From positions 1-45,165 of the forward strand of contig CABUSL010000002.1 in NCBI GenBank assembly GCA_902494295.1: DNA of 45,165 bases, given 5' to 3'. Positions 7,799 to 14,530 of the stretch are shown here, piece after piece. The translations under genes and the position numbers were made by a program. Below the pieces are notes generated by a model. It had not been told where the DNA came from. It did not search any database and saw only the letters and a program-made list of their open reading frames with translations. The DNA is from an uncultured Collinsella sp. (GTDB lineage: Bacteria; Actinomycetota; Coriobacteriia; Coriobacteriales; Coriobacteriaceae). Position 1 is the stretch's first letter, and the number at the start of each line of letters is the position of its first letter.

Positions 7799-9001
7799 TT
7801 AGGCCTGGAGCCAACGGGCGGTGTTGCGCTCGTCGAGGGCCTTGAGGGTAGCGGCGGGATCGGCAACCTTCTGCAGGAACATCATGGCAGCGATGGCGTA
7901 CGGCTTGTAGCTGGCCTCCTTGTACATGCCCACGCGGTGCATGTCGAAGACGTCGGCGTTAACCTCGCCGTGCTCGCAGGAGACACCGGAGATGTCGGCG
8001 GGCAGCGGGTGCATAAAGATGGTGTCCTGGCCGTTGGCAGTCTTCTCCATGAGCTCGGTCGTGGAGCACCAGTCCTGATGGGTGGCGTTCTGGGCGAGCA
8101 GCTCCTTCTCGAGCGCTGCGATGCCGGCGTCGTCGCCCTCGGCGTACAGGTTGGTGCGCTTCTCCATGGCGGCAAACGGAGCCCAGCTCTTGGGGATCAC
8201 GATGTCGGCGCCCTCGAAGGCCTCGGCCATGGTGTTGACCTGCTTAAAGGTGGTGCCGGACTCGGCGGCATAGCCCTTGGCGCGCTCGACGACCTCGGGC
8301 ATGAGGTCGTAGCCCTCGGGGTGGGCCAGGGTGACGTCCATGCCAAAACGGGGCAGCAGGCTGATCAGCGACTGCGGGCAGGACAGCGGCTTGCCGTAAG
8401 AGGGCGAATAGGCCCAGGTGACGGCAACCTTCTTGCCCTTGAGGTTCTCGAGGCCGCCAAACTCGTTGATGAGGTAGAGCATGTCGGCAGAGGACTGCGT
8501 GGGGTGATCGGAGTCGGACTGCAGGGAGATGAGCGTGGGACGGTGATCCAGAACGCCGTCCTCGTAGGCCTGCTGGACAGACTCGGAGACCTCGGCCATG
8601 TAGGCGTCGCCCTTGCCGATGTACATGTCGTCGCGGATGCCGATGACGTCGGCCATGAAGGAGATCATGGTAGCGGTCTCGCGGACGGTCTCGCCGTGAG
8701 CGATCTGGGACTTCTTCTCGTCCAGGTCCTGCAGCTCAAGGCCGAGCAGGTTGGCGGCCTTAGAGAAGGAGAAGCGCGTACGGGTGGAGTTGTCACGGAA
8801 CAGGGAGACGGCCAGGCCCGAGTCGAAGATCTTGGACGAAACGTTGTTCTCACGCAGCTCGCGCAGGGCGTCGGCGACGATGTAGAGAGCCTTGAGCTCA
8901 TCGGTGGTCTTGTCCCAGGTGTGCAGGAAGTCGCTGCCGTACATACCCTTAAAATCGAGGCCGTTCAGCTGCTCGACGAGCTCGGTAAACTTGGCGTCCA
9001 T
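7799..9001 (-). CDS. ygeW: YgeW, knotted carbamoyltransferase
   Basis: A 400-residue carbamoyltransferase (E. coli YgeW is 396). The carbamoyl-phosphate motif STRTR is at residues 72-76 and HPTQ at 166-169; the C terminus carries MHPLPADISGV. YgeW belongs to the knotted ATCase/OTCase superfamily; its amino substrate is not settled. The start at 9001 (MDAKFTELVEQLN) has an AAGGA Shine-Dalgarno; an upstream in-frame extension lacks homology. In this cluster it is thought to release carbamoyl phosphate from a ureido intermediate, for energy or nitrogen. A carbamate kinase (yqeA) is not in the window. Confidence 0.9.
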   Translation of the reverse strand: MDAKFTELVEQLNGLDFKGMYGSDFLHTWDKTTDELKALYIVADALRELRENNVSSKIFDSGLAVSLFRDNSTRTRFSFSKAANLLGLELQDLDEKKSQIAHGETVRETATMISFMADVIGIRDDMYIGKGDAYMAEVSESVQQAYEDGVLDHRPTLISLQSDSDHPTQSSADMLYLINEFGGLENLKGKKVAVTWAYSPSYGKPLSCPQSLISLLPRFGMDVTLAHPEGYDLMPEVVERAKGYAAESGTTFKQVNTMAEAFEGADIVIPKSWAPFAAMEKRTNLYAEGDDAGIAALEKELLAQNATHQDWCSTTELMEKTANGQDTIFMHPLPADISGVSCEHGEVNADVFDMHRVGMYKEASYKPYAIAAMMFLQKVADPAATLKALDERNTARWLQA

Positions 9002-9202
9002 GGAAATGTCCTTTCTAAAGATGAAACGATCGCAATGAGTAGATGTGCTCCGGCATGCGCGTGTGGCTAGAACATGCAGAGCACCATGACGAGGACCCGC
9101 CACCGTTGAGGAAGCATGGGAGATAACGACCGCGGGCCCCAAGTCAACAGGGGGTGCCGGGGACACGAGCGGCCCCCGGCTCAACAAAATCGAAGAATGG
9201 GA

Positions 9203-10588
9203 CTAATCGATCTTGTTGTTGGTCAGACCGGCGCGGAACACGGTGGCGTCGCCATCGGCCTGGCTGGGATCGTAGAGGTTCAGGGCAGCCACGTACATGG
9301 CGGCAGCGGTGACCAGGTCGTCCTTGTAGGTGACCTCGTTGGGAGCGTGAGCCTGAGACTCGGCACCCGGGCCAAAGCCCACGCAGGGGATGCCGTAGCG
9401 GCCCTGGATGGAGACGCAGTTCGTGGAGAAGGTCCACTTGTCGCACAGCGGACGACCGGTGCGCTTGTCCATGCTGGGCTCGCAGCCGATGCGCTCGTCA
9501 CCGAACATGGCCTTGTGGGCGTCGACGAGGGCCTTGACGTGCGGAGCGGTCTCCTTGTTGATCCACGTGGGGAAGTAAGCCTCGGTCTCGTAGACCTCGC
9601 CGGTCCAGGACGGACGGTCGTACATGTACATGGAGACCTTCACGTCGTCGCCGTACTTCTTGGCGGCCGGCAGGTTACGGATCTCGTCCAGGCAGGACTC
9701 CCAGGTCTCGCCGGCGGTCATGCGACGGTCGATGGAGATGGCGCAGGAATCGGCCACGGCGCAGCGGCTGGGGCTGGTGTAGAAGATCTGGCTGACGGTG
9801 CAGGTGCCGCGGCCCAGGAAGCGGGCATCCTCGTAGTGCTCGGGGTTGTACTTGGGGTCGAGCATCTTAACGAGACCCTTGATGTCGGTCGACTCGTCGC
9901 AGCCGTTGTTGTTGAGGGCGCGGACGTCGGCGATGATGTCGGCCATCTTGTAGATGGCGTTGTCGCCGCGGCCGGGAGCGGAGCCGTGGCAGGAGGTACC
10001 GTGAACGTCGACGCGGATCTCCATGCGGCCGCGGTGACCGCGGTAGATGCCGCCGTCGGTGGGCTCGGTGGAAATGACGAACTCGGGCTTAATGCCGTCC
10101 TTGTTGTAGATGTACTGCCAGCACATGCCGTCGCAGTCCTCTTCCTGGACGGTGCCGACAACCATGATCTTGTAACCCTCGGGGATGAGGCCCATGTCCT
10201 TCATCATCTTGGCAGCGTAGGTAGCGGAAGCCATGCCGCCCTCCTGGTCGGAGCCGCCGCGGCCGTAGATGATCTCGTCGGTCTCGTAGCCCTCATAGGG
10301 ATCGGCGTCCCAGTTCTCGATGTTGCCGATGCCGACGGTGTCGATGTGGGAGTCGATGGCGATGATCTTGTCGCCCTCGCCCATAAAGCCCATGACGTTG
10401 CCCAGGCCGTCGACCTTGACCTCGTCATAGCCAAGGCTCTCCATCTCGGCCTTGATGCAGGCAACAACCTCACCCTCCTCGCAGGACTCAGAGGGGTGGG
10501 AGATCATAGCGCGCAGGAAGCGAGTCATGTCGGCGCGGTGAGACTCAGCAGCAGCCTTGATAGCGTCGAAATCGAGTTCTTTAGCCAT
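9203..10588 (-). CDS. ygeY: YgeY, M20-family selenium-metabolism-linked hydrolase
   Basis: A 461-residue M20/ArgE-type metallohydrolase. Metal ligands are visible: H81 and D83 in DSHIDTVG, D114 in GRGGSDQEGG, and the EE pair at 149-150 in TVQEEDCDG. YgeY homologs occur with YgeX, YgeW and SsnA in purine-degrading clusters and probably hydrolyse an amide or ureido bond of a ring-opened intermediate. The ATG at 10588 has an AAAGG Shine-Dalgarno. The 74-base gap to ygeX holds a 7-bp hairpin (10629-10655); about 200 bases separate it from ygeW. Confidence 0.9.
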   Translation of the reverse strand: MAKELDFDAIKAAAESHRADMTRFLRAMISHPSESCEEGEVVACIKAEMESLGYDEVKVDGLGNVMGFMGEGDKIIAIDSHIDTVGIGNIENWDADPYEGYETDEIIYGRGGSDQEGGMASATYAAKMMKDMGLIPEGYKIMVVGTVQEEDCDGMCWQYIYNKDGIKPEFVISTEPTDGGIYRGHRGRMEIRVDVHGTSCHGSAPGRGDNAIYKMADIIADVRALNNNGCDESTDIKGLVKMLDPKYNPEHYEDARFLGRGTCTVSQIFYTSPSRCAVADSCAISIDRRMTAGETWESCLDEIRNLPAAKKYGDDVKVSMYMYDRPSWTGEVYETEAYFPTWINKETAPHVKALVDAHKAMFGDERIGCEPSMDKRTGRPLCDKWTFSTNCVSIQGRYGIPCVGFGPGAESQAHAPNEVTYKDDLVTAAAMYVAALNLYDPSQADGDATVFRAGLTNNKID

Positions 10589-10628
10589 TGTTCATAACCT
10601 TTCAAACGAAGGAATCTACCTGTGAGGT

Positions 10629-10655
10629 GGCGGAGCGATACCTATTTACTCCGCC
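10629..10655. other. Small hairpin in the ygeX-ygeY gap
   Basis: GGCGGAG (10629-10635) and CTCCGCC (10649-10655) form a perfect 7-bp stem just after the ygeX stop. There is no T tract, so it is probably an mRNA stability or processing element rather than a terminator. Confidence 0.4.
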
Positions 10656-10662
10656 CCAACGA

Positions 10663-11877
10663 TTAGCAAGTGGGATATTCGCCTTCCCAAACAATACGGC
10701 GATACTGGTCGGGGTCCGTGTCGCCCTCGGTGGAGAAGCAGAGCACGGAACTCGTCTTGTCCAGGCCGATGAGTTCCTTGAGCTCAGCGTACTCGGGATC
10801 GAGCATGAGGGTCTCGACCAGGCCGGTGGTCACAGCGCCGGACTCGCCGGAAATGACGCGCGGGTCGCCCTTCTCGGGAGCGCCCAGGGTGCGCATGCCG
10901 CGAGCGGTGACCCAGTCGGGGCAGGACACGAAGGCGGTGGTGTGGTTGCGCAGGATATCCCAGCCCAGAATGTTGGGCTCGCCGCAGCACAGACCGGCCA
11001 TGATGGAGGGCATGTCACCGTCCACGATGCGCGGATCGCCGTCGCCGGCGGCAGCGCCCTTGTACAGGCAGGCGGCAGGCGCGCACTCGACCACGACGAA
11101 GGTGGGCGGGTTATCGGGATACAGGTTGGTGAAGTAGCCCACCACGGCGCCGGCGAGCGAACCCACGCCAGCCTGGACAAAGACGTGCGTCGGGCGGTTG
11201 ATGGCCATCTCGCGCAGCTGCTCTGCAGCCTCGGAAGCCATGGTGCCGTAGCCCTCCATGATCCAAGACGGGATCTTCTCGTAGCCCTCCCAGGCGGTGT
11301 CCTGAACGATGACGCCGCGCTCGCAGGCGTCGGCCTCGGCGGCGGCCATGCGCACGCACTCGTCGTAGTTGACCTCTTCGATGGTCACCGTGGCGCCCTC
11401 GGCGGCGATGTTATCGAAGCGAGGCTTGGTAGAACCCTTGGGCATGTGCACGACGGCCTTCTGGCCCAGCTTGTTGGCAGCCCATGCCACGCCGCGGCCA
11501 TGGTTGCCGTCGGTGGCGGTAAAGAAGGTGGCCTGGCCAAAGTCCTTGGCAAGCTGATCGGAAGTCAGGTAATCGAAGGTGCACTCGGCAACGTCCTTGC
11601 CGGTCTCGTCGGCAATATAGTTGGCCATGGCAAACGAGCCGCCCAGGACCTTAAAGGCGTTGAGGCCAAAGCGATAGCTCTCGTCCTTAACGCATAGGTT
11701 GGACAGGCCCAGACGCGCGGCCTGGCCGTCCAGGCGGGCAAGCGGAGTGACGGTATATTGAGGGAACGACTGGTGGAAGGCACGGGCCTTCTTCACGTGG
11801 TCGAGGCTCATGATTCCCAAGTGCTTGTCATCGCTCTTGGGCATCGTGTTGCCCGCCCACTGGATCTTATCGGCCAT
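10663..11877 (-). CDS. ygeX: 2,3-diaminopropionate ammonia-lyase
   Basis: A 404-residue fold-type II PLP enzyme. The PLP lysine is K76 in RFGLNAFKVLGG, and DGNHGRGVAWAA is the asparagine loop of the family. YgeX cleaves 2,3-diaminopropionate to pyruvate and two ammonia molecules through 2-aminoacrylate. Length and motifs match E. coli YgeX. The ATG at 11877 has an AGGAG Shine-Dalgarno. It is the first gene of the ygeX-ygeY-ygeW unit and diverges from a YheO-type regulator, with two palindromes (11970-11984, 12021-12035) in between. RidA at 25027-25404 would deal with its aminoacrylate product. Confidence 0.92.
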   Translation of the reverse strand: MADKIQWAGNTMPKSDDKHLGIMSLDHVKKARAFHQSFPQYTVTPLARLDGQAARLGLSNLCVKDESYRFGLNAFKVLGGSFAMANYIADETGKDVAECTFDYLTSDQLAKDFGQATFFTATDGNHGRGVAWAANKLGQKAVVHMPKGSTKPRFDNIAAEGATVTIEEVNYDECVRMAAAEADACERGVIVQDTAWEGYEKIPSWIMEGYGTMASEAAEQLREMAINRPTHVFVQAGVGSLAGAVVGYFTNLYPDNPPTFVVVECAPAACLYKGAAAGDGDPRIVDGDMPSIMAGLCCGEPNILGWDILRNHTTAFVSCPDWVTARGMRTLGAPEKGDPRVISGESGAVTTGLVETLMLDPEYAELKELIGLDKTSSVLCFSTEGDTDPDQYRRIVWEGEYPTC

Positions 11878-11969
11878 ACGGTGAACTCCTTAAGTCCTCT
11901 CTTGCCGGCCCCCGCATACGCGTTTCAGCCCATTCCCATTCATGCGGCTGAACTTTTATGTGGATGCCA

Positions 11970-11984
11970 AACAAAAAGTTTGTT
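11970..11984. promoter_or_regulatory. Palindromic operator candidate 1 before ygeX
   Basis: AACAAA-AAG-TTTGTT is a perfect 6-bp inverted repeat with a 3-base spacer, 93 bases upstream of the ygeX ATG. The same half-sites recur 51 bases away at 12021-12035. Such pairs are typical of a dimeric regulator that binds twice and may loop the DNA. Confidence 0.65.
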
Positions 11985-12020
11985 ATCACTGTTCTATCAC
12001 ACTTTTTGATTGGCAAACCT

Positions 12021-12035
12021 AACAAATTGTTTGTT
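12021..12035. promoter_or_regulatory. Palindromic operator candidate 2 before ygeX
   Basis: AACAAA-TTG-TTTGTT repeats the half-sites of 11970-11984 with a different spacer. The centres are 51 bases apart, close to five helical turns, so both sites face the same side of the DNA. It lies 120 bases before the regulator start at 12155. Confidence 0.65.
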
Positions 12036-12154
12036 GCCGTAATCGGTACCTTTTCGCCGCCGAACGGTTACATAACGCAGCGACGCTTTCGTTATTTGCG
12101 AACAGGTGTGGTTTATGGCAAAGTATGCCCAAACTAATTTTTAGGAAGGCACCC

Positions 12155-12808
12155 ATGACCCCCGCACAGATTGAGTTTTACAAGCGCCTCGCACACGGTC
12201 TGGCGCTCCAATTTGGTCCCAACTGCGAAGTCGTCGTCCACGATCTGGAGACCGAGGACGTGGACCACTCCATCGTAGTGATCGAAAACGGCCACGTCAG
12301 CGGGCGCAAACTGGGTGACGGCCCCAGCCATATCGTGTTTGAGTCCATGCACGAGGGCGCCACCGACATACACGACCGCGAGCCGTACCTCACCAAAACC
12401 GCCGATGGCAAGCTGCTCAAGTCCTCGACCATCTTTATCCGCAACGACGAGGGCAAGCCCGTCGGCATTTTGGGCATTAACTTTGACATTACGCTCATGA
12501 AGGCTTTTGAGCGTTCGCTCGATGCCTTTACCGGCACCGGCGGCACGGGCTATACCGAGCCCGAGCCCATTACCAAGAACATCGGCGACCTGCTCGAGGA
12601 CCTGCTGCACGAGTGCGAGCAGTTTGTGGGCAAGCCCGCGGCGCTCATGACCAAAGACGAGCGCATTCGTGCCATTGGCTACCTCGACCGTCGCGGCGCC
12701 TTCCTCATTTCCAAGTCGAGCGAGCGCGCCTGCGAGTTCTTTGGCATCTCCAAGTACAGCTTCTATAGCTACCTCAATGAGGCCAAGGCGGCGGCCGGCG
12801 ACAAGTAG
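12155..12808 (+). CDS. YheO/DauR-type transcriptional regulator (PAS + HTH)
   Basis: A 217-residue protein. The N-terminal YheO-type PAS domain (about residues 10-110) contains CEVVVHDLE, GHVSGRKLGD and ILGINFDIT; the C-terminal helix-turn-helix (about 165-215) reads SSERACEFFGISKYSFYSYL. These proteins are ligand-sensing DNA-binding regulators of catabolic genes. The start at 12155 was preferred to ATG 12125 because AGGAAGG lies six bases ahead of it. It diverges from ygeX, so it is the best candidate to bind the AACAAA-N3-TTTGTT pair. It is a paralog of the regulator at 24258. The ligand is unknown; a purine or its breakdown product is a guess. Confidence 0.8.
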   Translation: MTPAQIEFYKRLAHGLALQFGPNCEVVVHDLETEDVDHSIVVIENGHVSGRKLGDGPSHIVFESMHEGATDIHDREPYLTKTADGKLLKSSTIFIRNDEGKPVGILGINFDITLMKAFERSLDAFTGTGGTGYTEPEPITKNIGDLLEDLLHECEQFVGKPAALMTKDERIRAIGYLDRRGAFLISKSSERACEFFGISKYSFYSYLNEAKAAAGDK

Positions 12809-12931
12809 GCACTCGCCTGGATTGCCCCTCCCCTTTTGGGCGCGAGTTCTGGAAAGCGCGAATCCAAGACCGAGCCGCTTGGGAAGTTCCATATAATCGA
12901 TGTCATTAGTATTTCGAAAGGATGGAACAGA

Positions 12932-13921
12932 ATGGCGTTGAGCAAGGCATCATGCACCGGTCGCGGATTGATTCCGGCAATTGGTGGACATGTGCACCGC
13001 ATGTTCGATGAGGGTGAAGACGACCTGTTTTCGCTGAGCCTTGACGACGTGATGGACGATCGCCCGTGGACCGCCGACGAACTCATGGGCGGCGGCGGGG
13101 CTCGCCCGTCAAGCCCCAATCCCGCACTTGCGCCTAAGACCGCATCTACGCCGGCTCCTGCGCAGTCGGCTGTTTCGACGCCCGCGCCTACACCCACGCC
13201 CACTTCGGCGCCCACGCCCGCTCCCCGCCCCGCAAGCGACCCGTCCGAGACGGCGGCATTTCTCGCTGCGGCGACGCAGGGCAAATCGGCCGACAGCACC
13301 GTTATGTACAACGCCCAGCAGTTGCCCGTTCCTGCGGCACGCAAGCCTCCGGTCACAAGGCTCGATGAGCCCGTTGCCCGTCAGGTTGCCTACGATTCCT
13401 GGGCTGCAGCCGATCTGGATGAGACCTCTACCGGCATGCCGGCGCTCGACGTTCCAGTTAACCCGCTTTTTGCCGCCAACACGAGCGCCGCGGACTATGA
13501 GGGCGGTGCGGCATATTCCGATTATTCCGATGACTATGCTGGCACCAGTCGCATCGAGACCGAGGATTATGGCACCGCATCGAGCGATTATCTCAACGAT
13601 CCGTACGCTGCCACGCCTGCACCGGAATATGACCCGGAGGCCGCGTCCGCACCGGCGTATACCAAAAGCACGGGCGAAGAGCGCTTCGCCGATTATTACG
13701 CCGAGGAAAAGGCGCTGCGTTTCTCGGAATTTCCGCAGGCAGTCAAGGTTGCCTTTATCGCCATTGTCATTGCCCTGCTCGGCGTCATTGCGTTTGAGGG
13801 ATTCCAGCTGTTCCGCGGCCCCACCCAAGCGGAGTCGGAGACCCAGCAAAAAGAGGACGACAACCAGTACCTGGACATCAACACCCTCAAGGGCGACCCC
13901 AACGACGGAGACGACGAGTAG
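12932..13921 (+). CDS. Uncharacterised single-pass membrane protein with disordered Pro/Ala-rich region
   Basis: A 329-residue protein that I do not recognise. The first 60 residues are mixed and acidic (GEDDLFSLSLDDVMDD). Residues 60-110 are rich in Pro, Ala and Thr (for example PAPTPTPTSAPTPAPRP), and the middle is rich in Asp, Tyr and Ser. One membrane segment, near residues 270-292, contains VAFIAIVIALLGVIAF; a short acidic tail follows. There is no signal peptide, so a long cytoplasmic N-terminal part anchored by a C-terminal helix is likely. The ATG at 12932 has an AAAGGA Shine-Dalgarno. It follows the regulator by about 120 bases and ends in a terminator. A role in purine use is not shown. 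Confidence 0.6.
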   Translation: MALSKASCTGRGLIPAIGGHVHRMFDEGEDDLFSLSLDDVMDDRPWTADELMGGGGARPSSPNPALAPKTASTPAPAQSAVSTPAPTPTPTSAPTPAPRPASDPSETAAFLAAATQGKSADSTVMYNAQQLPVPAARKPPVTRLDEPVARQVAYDSWAAADLDETSTGMPALDVPVNPLFAANTSAADYEGGAAYSDYSDDYAGTSRIETEDYGTASSDYLNDPYAATPAPEYDPEAASAPAYTKSTGEERFADYYAEEKALRFSEFPQAVKVAFIAIVIALLGVIAFEGFQLFRGPTQAESETQQKEDDNQYLDINTLKGDPNDGDDE

Positions 13922-13954
13922 CGAGGACTGAAGGCGGCCGCAAGATCCCGCATC

Positions 13955-13980
13955 CAGCACCGGCTTCTAAGTGCTGTTTT
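13955..13980 (+). terminator. Intrinsic terminator after the membrane protein
   Basis: CAGCAC (13955-13960) and GTGCTG (13971-13976) form a 6-bp stem followed by TTTT (13977-13980). It lies 34 bases after the stop at 13921. The stem is short, so efficiency may be modest. Confidence 0.6.
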
Positions 13981-14069
13981 GTCATCCAGCTACTCTTTTC
14001 CGGATATTTTTCCAATCGAATTTGACACTTTTTCCGAAGTTTTAAGGTGCCTATTTCGACACTTTTCCG

Positions 14070-14350
14070 TACCGCTGGCCCGGACGGATCTCGATCTGCG
14101 AGGGGCACGGCCTCGCCAGGAGCATGTCCGCCAAGGGCTGCAGCCCGGACAACGCGGCGATGGAGGGCTTCTTCGGCCTGTTCAAGAAGGAGTTCTGGCA
14201 CGGCAGGGACTGGTCGGAATGGACCCCCGCCCGCTTCATCGAGGAGCTCGGGGGGGCTGGATCGGCCGATACAATACGGAGAGGCGCAGCGATGCGCTCG
14301 GTGGCCGCACGCCGGCCGAGCTCCGCTCCGCGCTGGGAAGGGCCGCGTAA
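14070..14350 (+). pseudogene. IS3-family transposase remnant (C-terminal integrase core, frameshifted)
   Basis: Reading from 14070, one frame gives YRWPGRISICEGHGLARSM, then SAKGCSPDNAAMEGFFG and KKEFWHGRDWSEWTP, the C-terminal end of the rve integrase core of IS3/IS150 transposases. Around 14250 the frame shifts, and the homology continues in another frame as RYNTERRSDALGGRTPAEL to a stop at 14350. The N-terminal part, the upstream helix-turn-helix gene and clear terminal repeats are missing. It sits in the 609-base gap between the membrane protein and the xanthine dehydrogenase gene, and is evidence of past mobile-element activity inside the cluster. Confidence 0.8.
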
Positions 14351-14429
14351 CGGTCCAAGAAATCGTCCGCAGTCCCGAGGCTCAAAAGGAAAGCACGACC
14401 CGTTTCGAGACGCGGCCTCCGCTCCAGAC

Positions 14430-14455
14430 AAAAGGCCCCGACTCGCGATGGGGCC
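14430..14455 (-). terminator. Intrinsic terminator after the xanthine dehydrogenase gene
   Basis: On the minus strand GGCCCC (14450-14455) pairs with GGGGCC (14434-14439) around a 10-base loop and is followed by TTTT (14430-14433). It is 75 bases beyond the stop at 14531 and would end the ssnA-ygfK-ferredoxin-xdhD transcript. Confidence 0.7.
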
Positions 14456-14530
14456 GGGGCCAAAGGCGCAGCATATGCAGTTGATGTTGAGCGCGAACAG
14501 CCCGTCAACAATGGCTGTCCGCACCCCGCC

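Noticed and set aside
11878..12154. Purine riboswitch before ygeX
   Set aside because: No three-way junction with the conserved purine core was seen; the palindromes fit a protein operator better.
13981..14069. IS terminal repeat with repeated GACACTTTT motifs
   Set aside because: Two similar GACACTTTTTCCG/GACACTTTTCCG strings occur, but no matching opposite end was seen, so an intact IS border cannot be claimed.
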